Assembly: GCA_964555935.1 (NCBI GenBank)
Contig: CAZKUN010000369.1
Span: 1-7,029, forward strand
DNA from: CAZKUN01 sp964555935
GTDB lineage: Bacteria > Armatimonadota > Zipacnadia > Zipacnadales > VGFC01
Direction of reading: 5' to 3'
DNA length: 7,029 nucleotides
Part shown: positions 1 through 5,987 of the stretch, in pieces
How the letters are laid out: every line of letters begins with the position of its first letter
How positions within the stretch are numbered: position 1 is the stretch's first letter
Made by a program: the position numbers and the translations under genes
The notes under the pieces: model-generated
What the model was told of the DNA's origin: nothing
Database searches by the model: none
The model's input: only the letters and a program-made list of their open reading frames with translations

Positions 1-1038
1 GGGCAGCCCCGCCAGATCGAGAAGCGTGGGCATGAGCGAGAGCGTCTCCACCGGCCGGCGCGCTCTGGCTCCGGCGGCGATGCGGCCTGGTGCCCAGTAG
101 AAGTAGGGCACGGTGACCACCGGCTCGTAGAACGTCTGCTTCTGCATCATGCCGTGGTCGCCCAGGTGCGCGCCGTGGTCGGAGACGAAGGCGACGATCG
201 TATCCTCAAGCAGGCCCGCCGTTTCCATGCGGTCGACGATTCGTCCGAATTGCGAATCCAGGAAGCTGACCAGCCCGTAGTAGCACTGCCGCGCGCGCCG
301 CAACTCGGCTTCGGTCAGACGGTGAGAACCTTGGGCATCGCGGAGGAACTCCCGGACCCACCGAGGCGCGTCATCGGGAATCGGAGCGGATGCGCCGGGG
401 ACGGAGATGGCGTCCGCGTCGAGCATGTCGTCGAATGGTCCGGGCGCGACGACGGGCGTGTGAGGTCCGTTGAAGCTGACACGCAGGAAAAACGGTCGCG
501 AGGGGTCGCGCTGGTTGAGCCACTCCCACGAACTCTCGACGACCTCCGCCTCGGCCGCGCGCGCGGGATCCTCGGGGAAGCGCCCCGCGAAGACCCACTG
601 GCGGTCCTCGCGCGGGTAGCGCACGCCGCTATAGTCCTCGTGGCTGCGGCCCTTCTCGTAGCCAAAGTAGTGGACGGCCTCGCTGAGGACGTGGTTGCCG
701 CTGGTCTCGAAGGCATCGCTGCGCAAGTAGTGCTGCTTCCCGAAGCTGGCCGACTGGTAGCCATGCTCGTGGAAGATGTCCGTGAGCGGACGCCACGTAG
801 TGTCTGAGTACGCGTTCGAGAGGACACCGGTCTGGTGCGGGAGCATTCCCGAGAGCAACGAGACTCGCGCCGGGACGCAGACGGGCGACGGCGTTGCCGC
901 CGACTCGAAGACAACGCCCTCGGATGCCAGCCGATCGAGGCAAGGCGTCCGGGCCCACGGGCTGTCGTAGCACCCGAGCGAATCCGTGCGGTGTTCGTCG
1001 GTCATGAGCCAAAGAACGTTGGGGAGGCTGGGGGGCAA
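1..1038 (-). CDS. Type I sulfatase (formylglycine-dependent), C-terminus cut by window edge
   Basis: This is a sulfatase of the alkaline phosphatase-like superfamily, expected to hydrolyse sulfate esters, probably on a sulfated glycan or other organic sulfate. The 346 visible codons are open to the left edge. The family usually has about 450-550 residues, so roughly the last quarter is missing. Visible motifs are: the N-terminal strand PNVLWLMTDEHRTD (residues 6-19, metal ligand D14, with E15 where D or Q is usual); the signature PVCVPARVSLLSG (52-64) of the C-x-P-x-R type, with C54 the residue converted to formylglycine and R58; GKQH (100-103); PHTP (192-195); and SDHGAHLGDHG (286-296) followed by K300. 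The start is TTG at 1038. It is preceded by GGAG 7 nt upstream and keeps the conserved first strand, whereas the next ATG (codon 12) would delete it. No signal peptide is seen, so it is probably cytoplasmic. It begins 23 nt after the preceding gene on the same strand, so the two are probably co-transcribed. The family is certain; the substrate is unknown. Confidence 0.93.
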   Translation of the reverse strand, partial: MPPSLPNVLWLMTDEHRTDSLGCYDSPWARTPCLDRLASEGVVFESAATPSPVCVPARVSLLSGMLPHQTGVLSNAYSDTTWRPLTDIFHEHGYQSASFGKQHYLRSDAFETSGNHVLSEAVHYFGYEKGRSHEDYSGVRYPREDRQWVFAGRFPEDPARAAEAEVVESSWEWLNQRDPSRPFFLRVSFNGPHTPVVAPGPFDDMLDADAISVPGASAPIPDDAPRWVREFLRDAQGSHRLTEAELRRARQCYYGLVSFLDSQFGRIVDRMETAGLLEDTIVAFVSDHGAHLGDHGMMQKQTFYEPVVTVPYFYWAPGRIAAGARARRPVETLSLMPTLLDLAGLP

Positions 1039-1045
1039 TGTCGGG

Positions 1046-1049
1046 CTCC
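1046..1049 (-). promoter_or_regulatory. Ribosome binding site for the sulfatase TTG start
   Basis: On the minus strand GGAG lies 7 nt before TTG at 1038, in the 23-nt gap after the TAG stop of the upstream gene. It supports the non-ATG start over the internal ATG at 1005, which would remove the conserved first strand of the sulfatase fold. Confidence 0.65.
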
Positions 1050-1061
1050 GCGGGCGACTGG

Positions 1062-2309
1062 CTACTCAGCGAGCCACTGTTGGACGGCGTCGACCGTACG
1101 AGGATCCGAGAGGCTGACGAGCGTCGCCGATGGCGAGACCGCGTCGCCGAGACACGCGAGCTTGGCGCCCTTGTCGTAGATGCCGGTCAGATGTGCTAGA
1201 GCTGCGCCCGATGACGTGGCATCCGCCGGCAGTTCGACGCCCGTGGCGGCCCATTGCTCGTGTCCAAGCGTGGCAAGATCGCTGGCGAGAGTGTCGAGGT
1301 GGTACGATCCATTCGCCAACACCATGCCCGGGCGCGAGAATGAGTTCGTGGAGGCCCAGAGCGGCTGGACCTGTCCATCGCCGTGGAGTCGGTGAGGAAT
1401 ATCCTCCGCGGGCAAGCTATGCCACGGCGTGAAGTTCGTGTAGATGCGCTCTCTGGGGATCCCTGTCTCCGCGAGCGTGCGCGTGAACAAGGCCGTGTAG
1501 TCGCGCACGATGCCGGCGAGAATCTCGTCGATTATCTCCTGCTCGGATCTGTCGTATTTTCGGGCGGCCTCGCCGATGCTCTCTGGGTCGTGCCCTCGAG
1601 CAGACAACGCGGCATAGCCTGTCCGAACTGTGTCCGTCTCGTCCGGCGCGACACTGCCGGCGGGGCGGCTCAGCGCCCCCTCTGTGAGCGTGTAGATGCC
1701 GCTTTTCCACCCGCAGACCACGCCAGCGAGCAGGTGCGTGTCCCCACGCTTGCGCCACTCGGCGAGTCGCTCGGCGATGATCGGCCCGAGCGTCCCCAGC
1801 CGGCGCACCACCTCCGCGCGGAACGCGGGGCTCTCATAATTCGGGGGAGGCGCGATCTCAGTCCACTCGTCGGTGTAGATCCAGCGGCTGGTGGCGACGG
1901 GGCCGAACTCAGACCCGTCTTCCGGGAAGGCAGTCCACTCGAGGATCTCAGGATCGGTTGAGCGGAACATGTAGTTCCAGTCATCGAGCTGGATCAAGAC
2001 TGGGTAACGAGTGGCCTCCGCCTTGTCGAGGGCCGCGACGAGTTCGGACTTCATCAGTTCGATGGGCGTGGAGAGCGTGTAGAGGGTGATGCCGAAGCCA
2101 ACGTGCCGCTTGGAGGCCGGACCGTGCGGCGCGAATTCCTCCGCGAGCGCATCGGGCGGCGCGAGGAAGACCAAGTAGTCCGGGTCACCCAGCGACATCG
2201 TGGGGATCGGGCGGTCAGTCGGGCGTTCCACTAGCGCGCCTACCGCGGCCGCACTGATGACCGCGAAGACGATGATGGCAAGTTTGGTTCTGACACTGAA
2301 GCGAGGCAT
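1062..2309 (-). CDS. Membrane-anchored or secreted protein of unknown function, possibly glycoside-hydrolase-like TIM barrel
   Basis: I do not recognise this gene with certainty. It encodes 415 residues from the ATG at 2309. The N-terminus has three basic residues, then a hydrophobic segment (about residues 9-27, LAIIVFAVISAAAVGALVE), so it is an uncleaved anchor or signal peptide and the rest lies outside the cytoplasm. The body alternates hydrophobic strands with helices in the way of TIM-barrel glycosidases: VGFGITLYT (70-78), PVLIQLDDWNYMF (103-115), LLAGVVCGWKSGIY (193-206), RERIYTNFTPWHS (286-298), then RPGMVLANGSYHLDT (326-340), GVEL (357-360) and a C-terminal GIYDKGAKLACL (376-387). 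Acidic and aromatic residues at strand ends (D109, D110, W111, E359) could be catalytic, but this is an inference. An in-frame extension up to a TTG at 2429 exists. I prefer 2309 because GGGAG lies 9 nt upstream and the anchor then starts the protein. The sulfatase follows after 23 nt, which suggests both act on related sulfated carbohydrate. Confidence 0.75.
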   Translation of the reverse strand: MPRFSVRTKLAIIVFAVISAAAVGALVERPTDRPIPTMSLGDPDYLVFLAPPDALAEEFAPHGPASKRHVGFGITLYTLSTPIELMKSELVAALDKAEATRYPVLIQLDDWNYMFRSTDPEILEWTAFPEDGSEFGPVATSRWIYTDEWTEIAPPPNYESPAFRAEVVRRLGTLGPIIAERLAEWRKRGDTHLLAGVVCGWKSGIYTLTEGALSRPAGSVAPDETDTVRTGYAALSARGHDPESIGEAARKYDRSEQEIIDEILAGIVRDYTALFTRTLAETGIPRERIYTNFTPWHSLPAEDIPHRLHGDGQVQPLWASTNSFSRPGMVLANGSYHLDTLASDLATLGHEQWAATGVELPADATSSGAALAHLTGIYDKGAKLACLGDAVSPSATLVSLSDPRTVDAVQQWLAE

Positions 2310-2318
2310 GCGCAGCAT

Positions 2319-2323
2319 CTCCC
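2319..2323 (-). promoter_or_regulatory. Ribosome binding site deciding the start at 2309
   Basis: On the minus strand GGGAG ends 9 nt before ATG 2309. The alternative ATG at 2318 directly abuts this purine run and so would have no usable spacing. Upstream in-frame starts (ATG 2399, TTG 2429) lack a comparable purine run and would place 40 extra, Arg-rich residues before the membrane segment. Confidence 0.55.
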
Positions 2324-2525
2324 GGCGTCGGAAGCATATGCGGCGAACGAAACGCAGCAACGTCGCTGACACTTGTACCCGGGCTATTGATTCCGCCATG
2401 CGCCGCTCGACATCAAACGCGCCTGGCAATACCTGGTGCTGGACGACTTGCCCGTTGGGGTAGTGGGGTGATGGTGAGTGTGGTGGGCCCCGGGTATCAG
2501 CATCCTACACCAAGCTGGGCGCCGA

Positions 2526-2555
2526 AGTCTAACCAAAACGGAAGGTTTTCATCAA
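2526..2555 (-). promoter_or_regulatory. Weak candidate sigma-70-type promoter for the anchored protein and sulfatase pair
   Basis: Read on the minus strand, TTGATG (2555-2550, 4 of 6 to TTGACA) is followed after 18 nt by TAGACT (2531-2526, 4 of 6 to TATAAT). It sits in the AT-richest part of the gap. The 5' untranslated region would be about 210 nt, which is long. Matches this weak occur by chance, so this is only a candidate. Confidence 0.22.
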
Positions 2556-2582
2556 CAACGCCTGGCTGCGGTGGCCTGATCC

Positions 2583-2608
2583 GGGGAGTGACGCGGTTCA
2601 CATGCCCC
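2583..2608 (-). terminator. Candidate hairpin after the M55 peptidase gene
   Basis: The sequence GGGG-a-GTGA-cgcggt-TCAC-atg-CCCC can fold on either strand into a GTGA/TCAC stem extended by GGGG/CCCC across an unequal internal bulge. It begins 7 nt beyond the minus-strand stop of the peptidase gene (2616). No T-tract follows on the minus strand, so it is not a classical intrinsic terminator. It could attenuate or protect the upstream mRNA. Confidence 0.3.
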
Positions 2609-2615
2609 CACGAGA

Positions 2616-3419
2616 TCACCGCACCGAGCCCGCGAGGAAGTGGATCGCGTTGAATAGCTCGAAGGCTCCCGCCATGTCATCCGCCTCAAAAGACACGTCT
2701 ACTCCCGACGCGCGCGTGATGAAGGGGAGATGCTCGAGAGCATCGGCGTGGGTCGGGTCGACGAACGTGACCTCCACGAGCACGGGCGTGTCCAGCACGA
2801 ACGGTTCGAAGTCGTCCGCGCGCCGGACGGCCGAGGTAGCCGCCTCGCGGATCCGCATGCGGGCTTCGGTGGGCGGAAGGCAGATGCCGGCGGAGCGGCT
2901 GATGCCCTCCTTCACCGAGACCGTGTCCACCGTGCCGAGTAGCGCCCGGGCCTCCTCGCACGCCGCCGTATCGCCTGTGATCAATCCGATCGGCACTCCG
3001 AAGTGCCCGGCGATCGCGGCGTCCGTACCGAGTTCACCGACCTCAATCCCGTTGAGCTTCAGCGAGAAGACGCTGAACGTGTACGTGTGGGCCATGATGC
3101 CCCGCCACGTGCCGGCCTTGGCGTGATATCCAATCAGCATGGCGAGGTCGAAGGAATCGTCGAGCCCGCCCATGTGGTTGAGCGGCTTGGGTTGGCCGCT
3201 CAGAAAGCGGGCGCGAGGGTCGATCTGTTCGGGGACGATGTTGCGCATGTTGGCGTGCGCCTCCCCGACAAGGACCTCGGTCGCGCCGCCGTCGATGACG
3301 CCCTGAACGGCCGCGTTGACATCGGCGGTGATGAACTCGCGCTCGCGCTGGCGGTCGGCCGAATCCCACTGCACCAGCCCGGATATGCCCTCGAGATCGA
3401 CAGTCATGTAGATCTTCAT
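2616..3419 (-). CDS. M55-family D-aminopeptidase (DppA-like zinc peptidase)
   Basis: The product has 267 residues, close to the usual size of M55 peptidases. These form decameric zinc enzymes (for example Bacillus DppA) that release D-amino acids from short peptides. The N-terminus MKIYMTVDLEGISGL carries D8 and E10, matching the first two zinc ligands. Further matches are H55 in GEAHANMRN (52-60), H99 in GYHAKAGT (97-104), H111 in AHTYT (110-114) and E129 in NGIEVGELG (123-131). The full ligand set D, E, H, H, E is therefore present. The segment around H55 usually reads N-D-S-H-G and here reads G-E-A-H-A, a departure that might alter specificity. The start at 3419 is chosen because GGGAGG lies 9 nt upstream. 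A GTG at 3443 would add eight non-conserved residues. No signal peptide is present, so it is cytoplasmic. It follows the oxidoreductase by 37 nt and is probably in its operon. Whether the substrate is a D-peptide from cell-wall turnover cannot be told. Confidence 0.93.
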   Translation of the reverse strand: MKIYMTVDLEGISGLVQWDSADRQREREFITADVNAAVQGVIDGGATEVLVGEAHANMRNIVPEQIDPRARFLSGQPKPLNHMGGLDDSFDLAMLIGYHAKAGTWRGIMAHTYTFSVFSLKLNGIEVGELGTDAAIAGHFGVPIGLITGDTAACEEARALLGTVDTVSVKEGISRSAGICLPPTEARMRIREAATSAVRRADDFEPFVLDTPVLVEVTFVDPTHADALEHLPFITRASGVDVSFEADDMAGAFELFNAIHFLAGSVR

Positions 3420-3428
3420 GGCTAGCAG

Positions 3429-3434
3429 CCTCCC
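3429..3434 (-). promoter_or_regulatory. Strong ribosome binding site for the M55 peptidase
   Basis: On the minus strand GGGAGG lies 9 nt before ATG 3419, inside the 37-nt gap after the oxidoreductase stop. It fixes the start at MKIYM rather than at the GTG at 3443, which lies upstream of this site. Confidence 0.7.
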
Positions 3435-3456
3435 GCATTCCACGTGTTCGCCCGGC

Positions 3457-4578
3457 CTACGGCGTGAACGTCGTCGTCAGGTCGATCGCCCGCCCTGTCT
3501 CGGCGGATCGATAGCCGGCGTCGATGATCTCAATCACATGCCGCGCGTGCTCGGCCGTGCAGATGGATGGCGTGTCGTCGCGGACCCAGTCGACGAGTTG
3601 CATGATGTCCTCGAAGACGTGCGACTCATCCAGCTCGCGGTGCGGGCCGACGACGTGCGGCAGCAGGATGTTGTCGCCGCGGCCGGCGGCTTCGACCTCC
3701 GCGCGGCCGGGGTAGTCGATCGGCTGACCGTTGAGCGTGTCGCCGCGGATCTCGCCGCCCGTGCCAAAGATGACCGCTTGGCCAAATGGCGCCACGCTGC
3801 CCGCCAGCGCGCCATAGACGAAGGCGAAGACGTTGTCGCCGTAGTCGACGACCAGGAAGGTGTTGTCGTCGGCGTCGCACGGGTACGTCTCGCCCCGATA
3901 CTCGCGCTCGGCCATCGCCACGCCCGACATCCCCGTCACCCGCTTGGCGGGTCCCATGATTCCCGTCAGCGCGTGCATCCCGTAGACGGTCATGTCGTAC
4001 ATCGGTCCGCCACCGGGTTTGCGCCAGTACCACGCGGGGTTGATGTTCGTAAGCGGATCGTCGCCCTGCCGGCACGCCTCACCCTCGTGGTACGCCCCAA
4101 ACGCCGCGCCCGTGCAGGCCCACGCAACGCGTCCGATCGCGCCCTCCAGCAGGAGTTCGCGGACGCGCCGGTTCGCCGGCCGGAGCATTTGGCCGGGCGA
4201 GGCGACGAGCTTGACGCCGGCCTTCGCGGCCTCGTCGATGAGTTCGGTCGCCTCGTCGGTAGTGGTGGTCATGGTCTTGTTGAAGTGCACGTGCTTGCCG
4301 GCTCGGATGGCCATCAGGCCTTGCTCGTGGTGCAGGCCGATCGGCGAGCCGAGCGTGACGGCGTCAACGGCGTCGTCGGCGAGAAGGTCCTCGTAAGACT
4401 CGTAGGCGCTGGCGACGCTGTACTTCTCTGCCGCGGCCTGGGCTCGGCCCCGAACCGGGTCGCAAACGGCTGCCTGGTACACGCGGTCCTGAACGTCATC
4501 AAGACAGAGGTGCTGCAGCGCGCCCCGGATCCCGATGCTGCCGGCGCCGACGATGCCGATCCCGATGCGGTCTGACAT
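3457..4578 (-). CDS. Gfo/Idh/MocA-family NAD(P)-dependent oxidoreductase
   Basis: The product has 373 residues, typical for this family of dehydrogenases acting on sugars, inositols and related polyols. The N-terminal Rossmann fold is marked by IGIVGAGSIG (7-16), and VTLGSP (74-79) ends the fourth strand. The conserved catalytic-lysine segment, usually E-K-P, reads HFNKTMTTT (98-106), keeping K101 but replacing E and P by N and T. The C-terminal alpha/beta domain contains GGGPMYDMTVYGMH (189-202), the expected glycine-rich loop with D195 and H202 in place of the common D-x-x-x-H-x-x-D motif. The start at 4578 is chosen because GAGG lies 10 nt upstream and Rossmann homology begins at residue 5. 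A further in-frame 30 residues up to 4668 are Arg-rich with no homology. No signal peptide or Tat motif is seen, so it is cytoplasmic. It leads the minus-strand set and is read divergently from the DUF1566 gene. The substrate is unknown. Confidence 0.94.
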   Translation of the reverse strand: MSDRIGIGIVGAGSIGIRGALQHLCLDDVQDRVYQAAVCDPVRGRAQAAAEKYSVASAYESYEDLLADDAVDAVTLGSPIGLHHEQGLMAIRAGKHVHFNKTMTTTTDEATELIDEAAKAGVKLVASPGQMLRPANRRVRELLLEGAIGRVAWACTGAAFGAYHEGEACRQGDDPLTNINPAWYWRKPGGGPMYDMTVYGMHALTGIMGPAKRVTGMSGVAMAEREYRGETYPCDADDNTFLVVDYGDNVFAFVYGALAGSVAPFGQAVIFGTGGEIRGDTLNGQPIDYPGRAEVEAAGRGDNILLPHVVGPHRELDESHVFEDIMQLVDWVRDDTPSICTAEHARHVIEIIDAGYRSAETGRAIDLTTTFTP

Positions 4579-4588
4579 GGTTGGTGGA

Positions 4589-4592
4589 CCTC
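4589..4592 (-). promoter_or_regulatory. Ribosome binding site for the oxidoreductase
   Basis: On the minus strand the purine run AAGAGGT (core GAGG) lies 10 nt before ATG 4578. It supports this start over an in-frame upstream one at 4668, which would add a non-homologous Arg-rich leader. Confidence 0.6.
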
Positions 4593-4688
4593 TTCGAGTG
4601 TTGGTGAGCAGCGGCGCCCGTTCCGCCAGAGCCGCCCTGTGTGGCCGCCGGAGTATTCGCAGGCGCACCCCATGGCGACCTTCCCGAT

Positions 4689-4729
4689 GATTACAGTTCT
4701 GTCATGTGGCGCGCGATCCTGCTGTAATC
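4689..4729. repeat. Inverted repeat GATTACAG ... CTGTAATC
   Basis: GATTACAG (4689-4696) and its exact reverse complement CTGTAATC (4722-4729) are separated by 25 nt. Their centres lie 33 bp apart, about three helical turns. Imperfect matching continues outward (CCCGAT on the left; CATGCCGGG on the right). A smaller palindrome, ACAGttCTGT (4693-4702), overlaps the left arm. Each arm contains a TGTAAT, one on each strand, resembling a -10 element. It may be an operator for a dimeric regulator or a pair of divergent promoters. No regulator gene is in the window. Confidence 0.5.
4699..4728 (+). promoter_or_regulatory. Candidate sigma-70-type promoter for the DUF1566 gene
   Basis: CTGTCA (4699-4704, 4 of 6 to TTGACA) and TGTAAT (4723-4728, 5 of 6 to TATAAT) are 18 nt apart on the plus strand. 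Transcription would begin near 4735, giving a leader of about 48 nt. The -10 element lies inside the right arm of the inverted repeat, so a protein bound there would be expected to block initiation. Confidence 0.4.
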
Positions 4730-4765
4730 CATGCCGGGTAGCATCACCCCAACTAATGCTGGCAT

Positions 4766-4771
4766 AGGGAG
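4766..4771 (+). promoter_or_regulatory. Ribosome binding site for the DUF1566 gene start
   Basis: AGGGAG lies 11 nt before ATG 4783. The spacing is slightly long, but the start opens directly into a signal peptide, which supports it. Confidence 0.55.
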
Positions 4772-4782
4772 CGTGCAAGCCA

Positions 4783-5010
4783 ATGAAAACGCTGAGATAC
4801 GGTTGGACATCGCTCTGGTTGGTGCTGCTCATCGGCTACGGTGTGGCCGGGGCATCCGGGACGTACGTCGTGGTGGATACGGGACAGACGAAGTGCTACA
4901 GCGAGGCGCAGGAGATCCCAGGTCCGGCTGAAGGCGCCCGGTTCTACGGACAGGACGCGCAGTATGCCGGCACCCCCGCTAGTTACCGAGATAACGGTAA
5001 TGCACCGTGA
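4783..5010 (+). CDS. N-terminal fragment of a secreted DUF1566 protein, cut off by a frameshift
   Basis: This reading frame encodes 75 residues: a signal peptide (basic MKTLRYGW, hydrophobic core about residues 9-24, likely cleavage near AGASG at 23-27), then a segment typical of the start of secreted DUF1566 proteins: VVDTGQTKCY (29-38), a PAEG stretch and FYGQDAQY (54-61). It ends SYRDNGNAP followed by TGA. In homologous proteins this point normally continues as DNGDGTVTDL, and the continuation (VTDLNTGLMW) is found immediately downstream in another frame. One missing G after 5002 would restore NGTVTDL and join both parts into one protein of 743 residues. As written, the fragment is probably exported but carries no complete domain. 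I consider it the 5' part of one broken gene rather than an independent small gene. Confidence 0.75.
   Translation: MKTLRYGWTSLWLVLLIGYGVAGASGTYVVVDTGQTKCYSEAQEIPGPAEGARFYGQDAQYAGTPASYRDNGNAP
5002..5003 (+). other. Apparent one-base deletion (frameshift point)
   Basis: The codons GGT AAT GCA CCG TGA read N-G-N-A-P-stop. Adding one G here gives GGT AAT GGC ACC GTG, which reads G-N-G-T-V and leads straight into TDLNTGLMW. The second DUF1566 domain of the same gene preserves the motif as DNGDGTISDRATGLMW, an internal reference for what the first should be. No slippery heptamer is visible, so programmed frameshifting is unlikely. The cause is either a real mutation or a sequencing or assembly error. 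Confidence 0.8.
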
Positions 5011-5987
5011 CGGATCTCAACACCGGGCTCATGTGGCAGCAAGACCCGGGCTACAAGATGACGTTCGCCGAGGCCAAGGCCGCCGCGGGCAGTTTCGCGC
5101 TCGCGGGGTATTCCGACTGGCGGTTGCCGTCGATCAAGGAATTGTATTCGCTGATCGACTTCCGAGGCTCGACGGGCACGACCGCCGCGACGTCGGTTCC
5201 GTATATAGACACTCGGTACTTCGTTTTCAACTACGGTGACGAGTCGATCGGCGAACGCTTCATCGATAGTCAGCGGTGCACGAGCACCGAATACGTGAGC
5301 ACGACGATGAACGGGAGTCACACCGACTTTGGCGTGAATTTCGCGGACGGCCGCATCAAGGGATATGGGACGACGAGTCCGTTCCCAGGCGGAGCGGACA
5401 AGACGTTCTACTGCATTTACGTCCGCGGGAACGCAGACTACGGCCACAACGATTTCGCCGACAATGGCGACGGCACGATCTCCGACAGAGCCACCGGTCT
5501 GATGTGGACGGAGGACGACAGCGGAGCGTTCGGGGTCGGCCTGGGAGGCAGCGGCAAGCTCAATTGGGAGCAGGCGCTGGACTGGGCCGAAGACCTCACG
5601 CATGCCGGCTACAGCGATTGGCGCTTGCCTAACGTCAAGGAGCTGCACAGCATCGTCGATTACACGCGCTCGCCCGATACCACCAGTTCAGCCGCCATCG
5701 ACCCCATCTTCGGTGCCACGGGAATGACCAACGAAGGCGGTCAGGCGGACTTCGGATGCTACTGGAGCGGCACCACCCACGAAGACGGCCCGTGGCCCGC
5801 GGTCCAGGCGAGTTACGTTGCATTCGGTCGCGCGCTGGGGTACATGTTCGGCTCGTGGCTGGACGTGCATGGCGCCGGCGCGCAGCGCGGCGATCCCAAG
5901 AGCGGCAACCCAGAGGCCTTCCCCTACGGGCGCGGCCCCCAGGGCGACGCGATCCGGATCTACAACTTCGCGCGCGCCGTGCGTGAT
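5007..5987 (+). repeat. Tandem DUF1566/Lcl_C domain coding repeats
   Basis: Two copies of the same domain lie head to tail (about 5007-5426 and 5448-5987). Both carry the entry TGLMW and the core GYSDWRLP followed by (S/N)(I/V)KEL. The copies are diverged in the rest of their length, so the duplication is old rather than recent. Confidence 0.8.

Larger units (their letters stand above)
2310..2615. other. Intergenic gap of 306 nt
   Basis: This stretch separates the M55 peptidase from the anchored protein on the same strand. An in-frame upstream extension of the anchored protein's reading frame (to 2429) crosses part of it but shows no recognisable domain. It contains an AT-richer patch around 2526-2556 with a weak promoter-like pair, and a hairpin just downstream of the peptidase stop. 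No tRNA, rRNA or riboswitch is recognised. The gap suggests that the downstream pair (anchored protein plus sulfatase) may be a separate transcription unit. Confidence 0.5.
4579..4782. promoter_or_regulatory. Divergent intergenic regulatory region
   Basis: This 204-nt stretch separates the oxidoreductase (minus) from the DUF1566 gene (plus), so promoters for both should lie here. It holds the ribosome binding sites of both genes, an 8-bp inverted repeat and a plus-strand promoter candidate. No small gene is convincing within it. Confidence 0.6.

Noticed and set aside
154..807. A 217-codon plus-strand open frame opposite the sulfatase.
   Set aside because: The minus frame carries the complete sulfatase signature and metal motifs across this span, so the plus frame is a shadow.
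315..1012. Two other minus-strand open frames (315-914 and 629-1012).
   Set aside because: They are out of frame with the sulfatase motifs and have Arg and Ser-rich compositions typical of shifted reading of GC-rich DNA.
2532..2549. Small AAAAC / GTTTT stem around 2536-2550 as a terminator.
   Set aside because: It has only five A/T-dominated pairs with no T-tract, and is too weak to support a call.
3418..4575. A 385-codon open frame on the plus strand opposite the oxidoreductase.
   Set aside because: It is an antisense shadow created by GC-rich codons. The minus strand has clear Rossmann and catalytic motifs over the same bases, while the plus frame has low-complexity Arg, Ala, Val and Asp content and no motif.
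4990..5010. Programmed -1 ribosomal frameshifting at the split in the DUF1566 gene.
   Set aside because: A -1 slip would reach the downstream frame, but there is no slippery heptamer, and the motif G would become C, which does not match the conserved sequence.
5448..5987. DUF1566 domain as a variable target of a diversity-generating retroelement.
   Set aside because: DUF1566 folds serve as targets in some such systems, but here the domain is not at the C-terminus, and no reverse transcriptase or template repeat is visible in the window.
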